Assembly: GCA_024663395.1 (NCBI GenBank)
Contig: JANFAH010000008.1
Coordinates: forward strand, 1,612,001 to 1,676,000
Direction of reading: 5' to 3'
Length of the DNA stretch: 64,000 nucleotides
Source of the DNA: Pisolithus tinctorius
Lineage: Eukaryota > Basidiomycota > Agaricomycetes > Boletales > Pisolithaceae
Part shown: in pieces, positions 10,763 to 21,958 of the stretch
Position numbering within the stretch: the stretch's first letter is position 1
Layout: every line of letters starts with the position of its first letter
The notes under the pieces: generated by a model
Told to the model about the DNA's origin: nothing
The model's database searches: none
What the model saw: the letters and a program-made list of their open reading frames with translations, nothing else
Program-made: the position numbers and the translations under genes

Positions 10763-13604
10763 ATGAGCAAGTCTGCTTCCCGATATCTGGATATTTCTGC
10801 ACGGGAGAATGAAGAGGACGAAGAGGATGAAGAGGAAGACGAACTAGATGACGAAGCTAACCATTGTCCAAGGGTGACCGAGATACCTCCATCGGGGCGT
10901 GCAAATTTAACTCAACAGCTTGAAAGCCTTTTTCGTCGCTACGGTGGTGAGGGGAGTGCAGAAGGGTTGAGGGCGAAGGCGCATCAGCAGGGCCCAGTTC
11001 GCAGTGTCGAAGGTCGTATGGAGGTGGGTACGAATCGGACTCAGCCAAGAGTATTCAAGGTCGTGCTGCCCTCTGGTACGTCCTGTCTCCTCTTCACTCC
11101 TTTGCTTGGGAACTCACCTGGTCTCCATTAGCTCGTTCTGCAGGATTCGTCCTCCAGCACTTCAAGCTGGAAGGCCTAAAATGCAAGACTTTCCATTCAG
11201 TCCCTCGCCACATTTATGTGGAAGCTCCCAGCATGCAAGACGTCTGACTCAGGCTTCCCCCTTCGCACGCCAATCTTGTCCCACAGATTGTGCCGGTACC
11301 AATGGAAGAAATGGAACCCTTTGCGCAGCCCAGCGACATACCTGTTCACTCTTGGGTTTGCTTGTTAACAAGTGGTCTCAAGAACGAAATTGCCTATGTA
11401 AAGCGTGTCGAAGGCAACTCGGTGTACCTTCTCGTCGTTCCTTGGAATTTGCCCTACATCTCCGGTGGTGAGAACTCTGCGGCCCACCGGGAGCTTTTTG
11501 ACGTGGACCTGGCCCGCCAACATGGCCTGGAGGTAATCCTTACCCCGAGTCCGGAGGGGCGTACTATTGCCCACTGCCTCCAGTCTCAGTACCACTGCGG
11601 CCTTCTTCACAGGCGTTTTCAGAGGCGTAACGTCGAGCCGGTGAGCTTGCCTACTCCTGAGCAAATTGCATGGTTCGTCGTGTCGGACGTGGATCCCACT
11701 TTGGTTGCACGTACCTTGACTTGTTTCTCCGCTCAAAAGTGGCAGGTAGGAGATTGTGGCAAGATTCAGGCCGGGGAGTTTGTCAACGAGGTAGCATACG
11801 TCACGATGGACGTCCAAGGTGAATCAGTGATTGTTCGTTTGGATAATCCTACTCCGGAATTGCCTACATCTCTGGAGATTTCAATTCATGACTTCAAATG
11901 CAAGTTTCGCAGTGGCGATTCAGTAGACGTCATTGCCGGCCCTCATCGTGGCTTTGAGGGCATGGTACTCAGTGTCGACGTGATCGAGGACATGGCTCTT
12001 TTGTGTGGCAACAGCGGACAACAGGCAAGTCAGGGTATTCAGAGTAAAATCCTTTGCTAACGCTTGCTCATAGATGGACGTCCCTACGATCTTCCTAGCA
12101 TCACACAGAGTGCTGCTGAGCTATCCCAACCGAGACCCCCACGATCAACTGCGATGCCATCCCCCAGTTGAAGAGCACTTCATAGAGCCTGGGGATGCGG
12201 TATGTATCATCAGCAGACCCTACAGGGGCCTCGCAGGCTGAGTGCAATACTTCTCCCACAGCCTCAGACAAATATGGGTCATGCGGCACATCGAAAAGGC
12301 ATTCGACGACGAAGATGCCAAGGGGGACAAAGGCAAGTCCAAGGCTCAAGTACCAGAGGTTCCCAGTAAGGACAGCGACAGCGATGGGGCTGACGATGAG
12401 GAGGTGATCATTGTCAGCTTGGACGACGTCCAAGTGACAGCTTGACCAACGCTGCAGTTCTCGAAGGAGAAGGGGTGGGACGTTTCTAAAGGTGACCTAA
12501 TACAAGTCATACGGGGTCCTGCTGTAGACGTCGAAGGAGTTGTTCGCAGCGTCGACCTGATCACCGCAACCCTTACACTGGAGTCTGAAGACGGTCCATG
12601 GGTATGTGGTTCTACTTTGCCTGTCATCCCATCTCTAAAGGCGTCATAGCACAACATCCCTATTAATTTCTGCGCTAAATTAAGGGACTACTCCCTTCGT
12701 GATGCAGAATGACATATTGGATGTGAAGTATGGATCATCTCGGGTCCGAATAAGGGATACAGTGGGACGCTGCGATCAGTAGGCCGAACTTCGTGTACGG
12801 TTGCAATCCATTCCGGCGCCATGACGTTCAAAAATACTGCAGTTGCCTCCAGGTAAGTCACTTCATTGCTAGGGGTCATGCGCTGATATTTCCTTTTTAG
12901 ATTTGGCATCTTGCTTGATGGGACACCACTAGGTCCCTCACGCTTGGCGGCATTCAACCATATGCGACGGAGGTGTTTCATAACTCAATCTCAATGTCGC
13001 AGCACCACTCCGCCTCCGCTGCCAAGCGAAAATCCCTCAGCGGATCCAGGTCCAAGCAACCCCTGGGTCACCACTCCCAATGATGTCAATCCGCAACGTC
13101 GCAGTGAGCAGGAGCGACAAACCATTGACTACGGTACGTCAATTCTCTCCCCCCTCTCGCTACACATTCTCTTGACTTTGTTGTTTAGGATGTGTGTCTT
13201 GGCTCTTTGACAACGACTTTTGTAACTTCAGCAAGTGGCATGTCTGCTTGAGAGTTGGGCTTGCCTACAATCGCGGGACCCTGGGCAAGCGGGTGGTTCA
13301 CACCACCATTCCGGATCGTTTCTTTTCGGAGAAGCATGGCGTGGCACCTCCTGGGCATGTGTCGGTTACCGTGACCTCAAGCACGGTAAGCACCATCATC
13401 GAACACCACACTATTCCGGTGCGTGACTTGTCCCCTGCCAACCCGACAAGTACTGGTCAGTTCTGCCTAATACTGAAGGGCGCACTCCAAGGCGAAATTC
13501 ACCGCATCAATAAATGTCAAACTAAGAAATCCCCGAAAGGGGTGGTATTAGAGGATGGGACTCAGCTTCCGTTACGTGATGTTTGCCTGGTCGTTGCTGC
13601 ATGA
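10763..13604 (+). pseudogene. Spt5-like NGN/KOW protein gene with four in-frame TGA codons
   Basis: Related to transcription elongation factor Spt5. An acidic N-terminus (ENEEDEEDEEEDELDDE) is followed by an NGN-like domain (HIYVEAPSMQDV... VPMEEM) and several KOW motifs: about 11905 (SGDSVDVIAGPHRGFEGMV), 12188 (PGDAVCIISRPYRGLAG), 12476 (KGDLIQVIRGPAVDVEGVV), 12715 (GCEVWIISGPNKGYSGTL) and a C-terminal one near 13470. Inferred exons are 10763-11075, 11132-12024, 12074-12601, 12650-12852, 12901-13133 and 13189-13604. The 12025-12073 intron has a GC donor. TGA stops interrupt the conserved frame at 11245, 12239, 12443 and 12710, with the domain reading on in frame after each. Each fits a CGA (Arg) to TGA change. 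I judge it a decayed paralogue, not the essential Spt5 gene; the first codon is uncertain. Confidence 0.8.
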
Positions 13605-14065
13605 CTGATTGATGCCACAAGGTAGGTCTTTCAGCCTAATCATAATCAATTTACTGACATTTCGTCAGTGCTTCTCGTATAGTCACATCATATAGTTATC
13701 GATTTGACTATGTATATATTTTGACATAATTTACCTTTGACACAAGCATCTTTACAAGTTTATCACATCCTGTATGTACTATGCCTGGGAGAGAGGAGCT
13801 CCAGCGTTAGTACATGGATTAGTATCTTGGACCATCCTAGTATAGAGTGGAGCGGAAGGGGCACTAGGGGGCTAACATGTGTCATGTTAGCGGGAGGGGT
13901 GGCAGGGGAGCGAAGTGAGGTGTACGTTTCCTGGGGGGATGTGGTCAGCATGGTTAACTTCGCGTTGATTGCAGAGGGCGCCGCTGGTATTCAAGGTAAT
14001 TCTCTACTCGATCTCAATATGCTCCAACATGTCCATTGTAGACGGCATATGTTCAAGTAAAATCA
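13605..14065. other. Intergenic stretch, nothing recognised
   Basis: Follows the Spt5-like gene and precedes the convergent F-box gene. It contains AT-rich sequence with a TATATATTTTGAC stretch near 13715 and no frame with family similarity. Confidence 0.5.
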
Positions 14066-15465
14066 TCAATACTGGTATGGAATAATCGTGATCTCCACAT
14101 TTTGTTGAGTGAAGGGGCAGAAAATAGCCTTGTATCTATCGAGAGGGAGGGGTCTACCTGATGCGATATGCAGCACGCGAACATTAGGAAATGCTCTAAG
14201 CCAAGGGCCGCAGTGACCCTGAAAAACAGTTAGAGGCAACAGTAAGTGCAGAGAAGAACTTACAATTGCGTCGAAGACATCTGGAGTACTAAGGATTGGG
14301 TGGATTCCCCTAAAAGTGAGGTCTCTCACAGGGATTACGCGCTTGTCAGTTATTGGGAATGTGACAAATGCTGCAAGCTCGTCGGCGGAAGTGATCATGG
14401 GCATTGAGATTTCAAGATGGGAAAGACGCGGGAGGTATTCCGCACACGACAAAATGTCGGAAAAGACATTTTGATTTCTTTCAGGATGGTAGGGATGAAA
14501 TGTAATGTATAGGCATTGGAAGTCACTGGGAAGGGTAATTACCTTCAGAAGGGGGAGGATCCTGGTAGCGGGTCCTGCGAGCTTTCGAAGGGAGTGAAGG
14601 ACAGAACGAGGAGTGATATCTTCCACAGACATGGTAGGAAAGCCGCAATGGGAGATAGTTAGCTTGGAGATAGCCTGATGTGCGATTAGACAAGTAGCGA
14701 GGGCACCATACAGGCAAGTCTGGTCCACCTCCAATTCAATGAGGGAAGGTAGGTTTACCTTGCCAAGGAGTACCGCCCACTGTAAAGGACTTAGGCCTGT
14801 ATTATTAAGCCATAAAATTGCCAGTGGAGCACTTCGCAGCACAGAGAGGGTAAATCGGATAGAGTGTGGAAAAAAGAACATAGGTGACGAGATATTGAGA
14901 GATGTCAAGGTGCTTGGAAACAATTGGGTCATGCGAGGAATACGGATCAAGCCACCAGAAGCACTGTGGCTACTTGCATGAAGTTCAGTGCACCCGGAGC
15001 CTAGTATACTTTCTAGCAGAGAACCAAATATGGGGGACATGCCTGTCGGATCAATATATAAGTGCAAGTGCACTTGACAGACTGCTTGCGTATCCTTGAG
15101 GGAGTCGAAGAACGCACACATTGCACCTAGCTTCCGTCTGCTTAATGTTTCATTAAGGAAGAGTGCAAACATGCACCTAATTGTCGCCTGCTTAATGTTT
15201 GCGAAGACCTGAACCACAAAGTCTTCACTGGTTTAAATGCAACGCACCTCCACACAGGGAGGGCATTACAAACTACCTCATTCACATCCAGCCAACCAGC
15301 AATCGGCGGCCTGAAGCCTACCGAGACAAGATAACAATGACTGGCAACGCGTTGTAGTCGTTGGGATACTTGGGACAACCTTCGAAGTGAATCTGTGTCC
15401 AACAGGTCCACAATTTCCAGTAGCAGTTCATCTGGAACTCGCAACAGATGGCAATCTCGGGGCAC
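14066..15465 (-). pseudogene. F-box protein with LRR-like C-terminal half, frame broken by a 50-bp duplication
   Basis: The N-terminal frame (15465-15142) carries an F-box, VPDELLLEIVDLLDTDSLRR followed by LSQVSQRLQRVAS, expected to bind Skp1 in an SCF ubiquitin ligase. The C-terminal frame (15217-14066) has leucine-rich, LRR-like spacing typical of agaricomycete F-box proteins. The two frames overlap across a tandem duplication: TGCACCTA...CTGCTTAATGTTT occurs at 15122 and again at 15172. The 50-bp offset shifts the frame, and the peptide around LSRRQLGA/LSRRKLGA is seen twice. A 45-nt GTAAGT...TTTCAG intron near 14265-14221 can also be read through in frame. No ATG heads the first exon (the frame opens with GTG), so the 5' end is incomplete. 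Probably inactive. Confidence 0.7.
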
Positions 15466-15499
15466 CTCCTAGATGCTATGAGGAAAGGTCAAATCTTGA

Positions 15500-15860
15500 C
15501 ATTGCTGGCCACTTACATATTTTGCGGGGAGCCCCACGGCATCGTCTTCTGCTGTGCACTTGGGAACCCGCCCAAATGACTGCATGAGAGGTTTCACACC
15601 AGGATCTGCCTTGCAACCGCATATGGGTGGCTGGTGGGAAGTACCCCTCACCTTTTTGTAAGGTGGTCCCGGGGTATCTTCTACTTTGTGTTTGGGAACC
15701 TGCCCACACAAATTCTTCTGTTAGCATACCATTTAGTAATAAGAGTGAGAAAATATCTAGTACACACCAGCATGGCTTCACACCTGGTGATGTTGCGCCA
15801 GCTAACCCATTAAATATGCAGAGGACACCAGAGGCTTTATCAGACAACACAATAGACTAC
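15500..15860. repeat. Diverged short tandem duplication
   Basis: Two related blocks, each with a CTTGGGAACC(C/T)GCCCA-like core followed by a TTTCACACC(A/T)GG-like core, occur near 15560-15603 and 15690-15785. This is a degraded duplication without coding evidence. It lies directly upstream of the F-box gene and may contain remnants of its first exon. Confidence 0.35.
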
Positions 15861-16059
15861 CTAACTTGACACTGCATTTGGTCGCCTACTGCAACAAAAG
15901 CATTGCCAGAATTCAGGAACTCTCAATATCAACCTTGCCATCGCGGTTGCCCTCATTTGATTGTAATAGTGCTCGTCACCCACTTACGTCACTACATCCA
16001 AATTGCAGTAACAGCTGATGGGCCTTTTGTTTGACACGTAATATTCCAGAAAACCGCAT

Positions 16060-17318
16060 TATCGCATTGGAGGACAACTAAAAATTAATCATGGCAGCTA
16101 ATGAACGACCTAAAGATGCTTAGTTGATTGATTAAACATGTACACGGGGTTAGTACGCGACCTGCCAGTAGTAACGGGTATGCAGTGTCGGAAATACACC
16201 TGAATACATGACTAATTTGAGGGATCTTCCAGAGGGGGGGAGGGGATTCTTTGATGGAAAATTGATGCGTTTTTTGTGTTTGACGTGCGTTAGTTATTAA
16301 ATGCGGTCGCAAAAATGGGTGACTTACTTTGCGAAAACAAAACAAAAGAAAAGAACCGACATAATCGCCACCGTCGCAAAAATGAGTGACTTACTTTGCG
16401 AAAACAAAAGAAAAGAAAAGAACCGACATAATCGCCGCCGTCGCAGCAAGATACACATCAGCAATGATGGTAACGGACCTGGATGTATATGGTTAACTGG
16501 AGCAGCTGTAGATTGTTCGACTCACGTCGGATGCTTAAATCGATGACAGCCGCAGTATGAACTACCGTCGATAGCAATCATTTGAAGTTTAGGTTTCGCG
16601 TTGACGGTCGCATCGCACCGTCATCACAGACTACTATGAATATTGATCTAATTCTAGTTCTAATTGCAAAGGCTACTATCAATATTGATGTAAATCTAAT
16701 TCTAATGCTACGGTGTCTAACGCTAAAGTGGTGGGCTGCGAGCGAAGAGGGTTAATAGAATGCCAAGTATTGAGAAGCAATGACTTACCTGTAGGTGGTG
16801 GAAAGAGGGAAAAGGTGTTTGTGAGAAAAGTCGTCGTTGATATACTGAACACAACTCACGATCACGTGGTAGCCGCAGCAAAGATCACCACTACTAAACA
16901 CGAGCACATGATCATGAGTTGCGTTCAGTATATCAACGACGACTTTTCTCACGAACACCTTTTCCCTCTTTCCACCACCGACAGGTAAGTCGTTGCTTCT
17001 CAATACTTGGCATTCTATTAACCCTCTTCGCTCGCAGCCCATTAGCATTAGACACCGTAGCATTAGAATAATTAGAATTATATCACTATTGATAGTAGTA
17101 TGTAGTATTTGCGAAGACGGTGCGATGCGACCGTCAACGAGTTAAACATTTGACATGAGCCGAATAATCTATAATACGAGTGTAGACAAAGATATAATAA
17201 AATTGCGTATGCGCATTCAATAAAGATAAGCACAGTGTACGCTGTTTACTTGGTTATCAATCTGACTACATACCCCTAGACCATTCTTCCATCCTGTTGT
17301 CCACATCAAAAGACACCG
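16060..17318. repeat. Foldback element copy 3
   Basis: The palindrome arms run from about 16560-16868 and from 16914-17318, around a loop at 16869-16913. The right end matches copy 2 exactly at its TCAAAAGACACCG terminus and abuts the stop codon of the WD40 gene. Segments 16070-16190 match the outer left part of copy 1. The inner left arm here matches the inner right arm of copy 2 better than its left arm (and the reverse), as if the centre had been flipped. A 67-bp tandem duplication lies at 16306-16440 (GTCGCAAAAATG...AACCGACATAATCGCC twice). Confidence 0.75.
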
Positions 17319-18787
17319 CTAAAGTTCATACATGTCAACTCTACGTCTCTTACTGACGAATTTGATCATTAAATCATTCTCCACAGTGGCCTTCCTATGA
17401 TCTGCCTTTGGCCAGTCGGTATTAAGTTGATTGGATAGGCGGTAACTAACCACAACATCGTAGGCGAGCTTCACCGCGAAGGCAATGGTGAGTAGTTGCG
17501 TTAAGAATTGTATTGTGGCACGTATAGCCCCGAACAGGGCCTGCAACGAGCTTTCTTTCTTCCCTGGCCGCGATTGCAAATCCCTCTTCGGCTTTTTCCA
17601 GACTGTTATCGTATTGTCCGCATCGTTATTGGAAGACGCCGCAACGATCCCTGTATGATCCTCTCCATCGTATGTCTGGTACATGTGGGTGTAAGATGGT
17701 TTCTACATTTATGGGGATGCTCACTGTAATTGTCTGTGTCCGTGCCGTCCTTGAGTGCCGTAGCACCTGTCGCTTGGTTCCAGTATTCATTTCGAAGATA
17801 TATACTAACCCATTATCAGATCCCCCAACAATCATCGTGCCATCCTCTGCGAAGGCTACTTGTTTGGGGTATGTTTTTAGCGGTTTGGTATCGTACGTCC
17901 TTATGCAGCTTCCGTCATTCAGTCGATGTAGGCTAAATCCACTTATAGCGTTGTCTATGATGAATAAACTTCCCATCTTGTCGACACATGCAGAGCCCCT
18001 AAGTACAGGTCAGATCGATTGGTTTGCTGAGACTGAAGATCTCTTACTCACGTTGTCATTCCTGTAGACCTCGTTTCGATGACCATCCCGTTGTCGCTTC
18101 ATAGAACATGGCTTGCAAAGGGCAATCTCATTAGGTCTGTATTTGCGAGTCTCGGGCCTATCGTCTTACATGTCTCCATCATACATCCCGAAAACTATGA
18201 TGTCGCAGCCTCGGAGGTACACAGCACGCGGAATGGACATCGTTAACTCGACGCTGAAGACGTTTGACAGTCGATTCCTAGAATCTATTGTCCAGGTCTG
18301 AACTCGTTTGTCCCGCGTCGTTACGACGATATGAGTTCCTGTGCCGTTACCTGCATCCGAAGCAATGGCCATGATTTCATGCCCCCCACTAATCCTCCTG
18401 GCAACTACTTCCTCGAATTCGACCACAGTATGTGGGCGCTGCCTCCAGATCAGCAAGTAGCCCAGTCCTGTCCCGCAGCACAAGGTTTCCTGTATACTGT
18501 CGTTTTGTGCGAGCCAAGTAATAGTTGTAATGGGATCTTTGGGACTTCGCATCTGCAGAGGTTGGGGTAGCTGAACCTCTTTGCATAAGTCCCATACCCT
18601 CAGTCCATCGAAACCTGTTGGCTAATATGCATTGGATTCAAAATAACACTACTGAATTCCTACCTCCACTTGCCAACAGTGTTCCAGAGTTCGACACCGC
18701 TAGACAGAGGATCGCATCCTGGTGCCCCCACAAGCAGCACCCGAGTGTGTACTTCGTCGGCAACTTGAGAATAGAGCTGAATATCAT
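17319..18787 (-). pseudogene. WD40-repeat protein gene with C-terminal hydrophobic segment, one nonsense codon
   Basis: A beta-propeller WD40 protein. Exon 1 (18787-18664) ends in GHQDAILCLAVSNSGTLLAS, followed by a 49-nt intron (18663-18615). Exon 2 opens GGFDGLRVWDLCKEVQLPQP and runs on through ITTITWLA, GLGYLLIWRQR and FGMYDGD. Later exons give GSLFIIDNAISGFSLHRL, GGSDNGLVYIFE and NTITVWKKPKRD. The last exon ends with a hydrophobic helix (TIQFLTQLLTIAFAVKLAYD) and a basic tail, so it may be membrane-tethered. In the short middle exon (about 18110-18055) the frame reads HVL, TGA (18101-18099), SDNGMVIETRS, again consistent with CGA to TGA. I recognise the layout from repeated agaricomycete WD40 genes; specific function unknown. 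Copy 3 of the foldback repeat abuts its stop codon. Confidence 0.75.
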
Positions 18788-19641
18788 TGGGTAAATTGTT
18801 CATTGGTAAGGCAAAGTCGTCGTCAATGTAAATACGTCGTATCTGTTATTGTCTAACAGCTGATTCGCATAATGTTGTAAAGGCATAACCTGAGCATTGC
18901 TAATGCGACAATTTTATTATTATTGCGCCCTCACGATGGTGCCTACCATGGCTAATGGAGGTGCGTTTCCTCCTGACTATGACCATTACGACGTTGCCTA
19001 TTATTTCAGGTGAGGTTTAATTGTAGGAAGAATGCCCGATCTGATTTTAATAAGGTGAACAAAAAGCTCAACTTGAAATAATGAAGTGGCACAACTAAAT
19101 TACTACCATAACTACAATAGTAGATGCCTGTAACGACAATGGAGGTGCATTTGCCTGGCTGTGCTGGAGACTGATCAGATCTTTTCTTTTGAGCGATTAC
19201 CTCCTCCAGACCTGTTCTGTTCACCTGGGGCGATTATTGGCGATAGGCCCATACCTCTGCATGCCTGTGATATCGACTTATTTCCCGTATGGCGATGTGC
19301 CCGCATTTGACTGCCCCGTTTTTGTCCGCTTTTGTTTGCCTAGTGCTGAACTCATTTTTTCCCTCTAACCTCATTCCAGATGTGCGCTACATGTTGCTGT
19401 ACTCTGTCGTTGTGTCTGCTGATCCCCGACCATGGACGCTTTTGTTCCATGTGACTTTCTATTGTCTTTCCTTTTTTTTTTGTTAGGGACTCATGGCACT
19501 GATCGCCTCCGATTTAACCCTCTAGGTCTCCAGTCGCACCGCAATTACTAACTCTAACCCATTTTCAATGCCAGGTGCATTTGGTATCCGTACGTGTATG
19601 CATTGGATTCCACAATGATAACTAACTGCAGCTACTAGGAG
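18788..19641. other. Intergenic region, possible first exon of the coiled-coil gene
   Basis: An ATG at 18948 opens an exon-like stretch reading MANGGAFPPDYDHYDVAYYF that ends at a GTGAGG donor at 19010. This could be the first coding exon of the gene that becomes clear at 19642. Between 19010 and 19640 I see a long pyrimidine tract near 19470-19483 and several possible splice sites, but no conserved coding sequence. Confidence 0.35.
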
Positions 19642-21382
19642 GAGAAAGCACACAAACCGTTGATAGTGACATGTCGCTTTTTGACGACGATAATGACAAC
19701 GACTTCTGTTTGCAGATGGAAACCAGCAGCAATGCATCCGTCGAAGAACAGCTTACCATTGGGCACAGTGAGGATGATGGCAATGGCATGTCCATTGCCA
19801 ACTCGTGTACAGACGCTAGTTACAATGCGTCCTCCACAGACCAGCTTGCTGCAAGATGTACCACGCCAAAACCAGCAGAGCGCAACACCACTGCTGGCGT
19901 CACCCCTAAACATGAGCCCCCGCATGCCTCAGCTTCCACCACACATACCGTGACCACTACATCAGCACATCACAAGCGATGCAACAAGGGTGACGAACCA
20001 TGGCCTATTGCGAAGTGTCGTAACAGAGAACTAGATTACTCCTACTCACTTCGTCAGCAACTCCGGGGAATGGGAGCAGAATTGAACCACCTGAAGGCCA
20101 AGTTATGTCTGAAAGGGTCGGTGAGTAGCCAACTCTAACCTACTACTTGTCACTGGGGCTGATGGACTATCATGAACATGCCAGCGCGAACTTGCCACCC
20201 TTGAGAAGACTACACAAAACAGCCTTCTCACCGCAAAGAATGAGTTTGATTTGCAGAAGAAAGTTCTATCTGATATGCGTACTTTGCTTGCTACTCAAGA
20301 ACAAGAGCTCTGCAGACTCCGGCATGAAATTCAGGTCAGCCATCACATATCACTGTCTTGGACTGTATTCATGTGAACCAAGGAGCATCACCAAGAGCGC
20401 AGTGTTTTGCGAAACCTCCAAGAAGAGGTTCAGGTGAGAAGTGCATAGCTTTACTTAGTATCACACTCATGTGTTCGAAAGGAAAACCACAGACAGTGGG
20501 AAACTCTTCTTAAATCTCATGACCGGGCACTTACCGTGCTCAGAGATGAAATTCAGGTATGCCATCCTCAGTGCTCTGTCAGGCCATTGCTCAATGAATG
20601 AAGGAACAACACCGTCAGCGTGATACCTTACTGGCAGCTCAAAAGGAGGAGTTTTTGAGGTTCCGAAATGAACTGCAGGTGAGTTGTCGTGGATCACTAT
20701 ACACTCCTGACAGTTTACATCACACTGAAGGAACATGATCGACTACGGGAAATCGAGATAGTGCAACATACTACTGCTATGGAAGAGCACTTGCGATCAG
20801 AACTGAAGAAGGTTGGCGATGATGTGGTGATGCGCTGCCAAGCAGAGAAAGAGAGGGAATTAGCAGCAATGGTTCAACACAATATGCGACATAGACATGT
20901 AAGTGAACAAACTATGTAGTTTGTCGGGCAATGCTGACTGCCCTCAGACAATTCAAACAGCATCTCAAGCTGAACCAGCGCGCTTTCCAGCTGAATCTGA
21001 GTCTCCTACCTGCCAGGACAACCAGCCGCAAACACCACGACAAGCGTCCACTGCACCACTGCCCCAGCATGCACGAACTCCATATTTGGACGCTATCAAG
21101 AAGATCAAACGAACCCGAGCAGCTTCACGAAGAACCCGCCTCATCAGCATGTCTCACGAGGTAAGTAAGGAAATATACGACTTGATATGAATATCTCACG
21201 ATCAATAGCCTATTGACAATGAAGAGTTCCGATCTACTGCTTCAGAACCTGAGGTATCACAAGCAAACAACAGTGATTCTGTATCAATGGCGGAGGCGAT
21301 TGCCAAGGGGGTTGAAGCTGCGCTTTGGAAAGTACTTGGTGATGGTGCTATCACTATGCCACGAACAGGGCGGTCACGGCGG

Positions 21383-21732
21383 TGTAGGGAATGTAATTTC
21401 CCTACTGGGGGAATTGTTTTATTTTGTTCATTTTATTTAGTTTTGATTCTAGGAGTTTTTTCTGCTAGTGGTACTTAGAATTTCGCATTTTGGTCGCTTA
21501 GTCAGCACTACCTAGTACTGGATGTAGTTAGTTTTTTTTAAAAAAACAATAGACGAGTTACCACAGACGAGAGACGAGTTCGAGCAGGTCGTTCCCTGCA
21601 CCGAGACAGCCTTAGAAGCCTTCAGACGACTATCAGGATCCTTGCTCAGGCTATAGAAGCCCCTTTTGGCTTACTCTCTCCCCTCAGATTTCACTCTACC
21701 CTTCAACCTCTCTCTTAAATCCATTTCCTACA
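21383..21732 (+). repeat. Element A1 5' LTR
   Basis: Starts TGTAGGGAAT and ends TTTCCTACA, a short inverted terminal repeat of the usual TG...CA type. 350 bp, identical to the 3' LTR. Confidence 0.9.
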
Positions 21733-21734
21733 AC

Positions 21735-21752
21735 TGGAGCCCACCGCGAGGG
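21735..21752 (+). other. Element A1 primer-binding site
   Basis: TGGAGCCCACCGCGAGGG begins 2 nt after the LTR; TGG pairs with a tRNA 3' CCA. The same 18-mer, with one or no C/T difference, follows the LTRs of A2 (41651), Gypsy-N (51946, minus) and Gypsy-O (53584, minus), so all four use one primer tRNA. I cannot name the tRNA. Confidence 0.75.
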
Positions 21753-21958
21753 GCTTCTGTCTTAGCCTGGCACCCATCCAAACCTTCCCAGATTTTATTT
21801 TGCAGTCTCCAGCTTCGTTTTCGCAATTTTCAGGCTCGGTTTAGCAAGTTTCACCTCTTGGTCTCATCTTTTCACAGTCCCATAGTCGCATTTTCGTGTT
21901 TTCTTGCTCGCGCACATTCACATATCAAGCATTCACACTCATATTACCCCCCGAAGTC

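Noticed and set aside
12200..12261. GTATGT...CACAG intron that would remove the TGA at 12239
   Set aside because: Donor and acceptor look good, but splicing deletes most of a KOW motif and shifts the frame away from the acidic segment and third KOW that continue in the unspliced frame.
11245..12712. TGA codons as selenocysteine or programmed read-through
   Set aside because: All fit loss of an Arg codon, occur in unrelated genes and transposons, and no SECIS-like element or fungal selenoprotein machinery is indicated; fungi generally lack selenocysteine.
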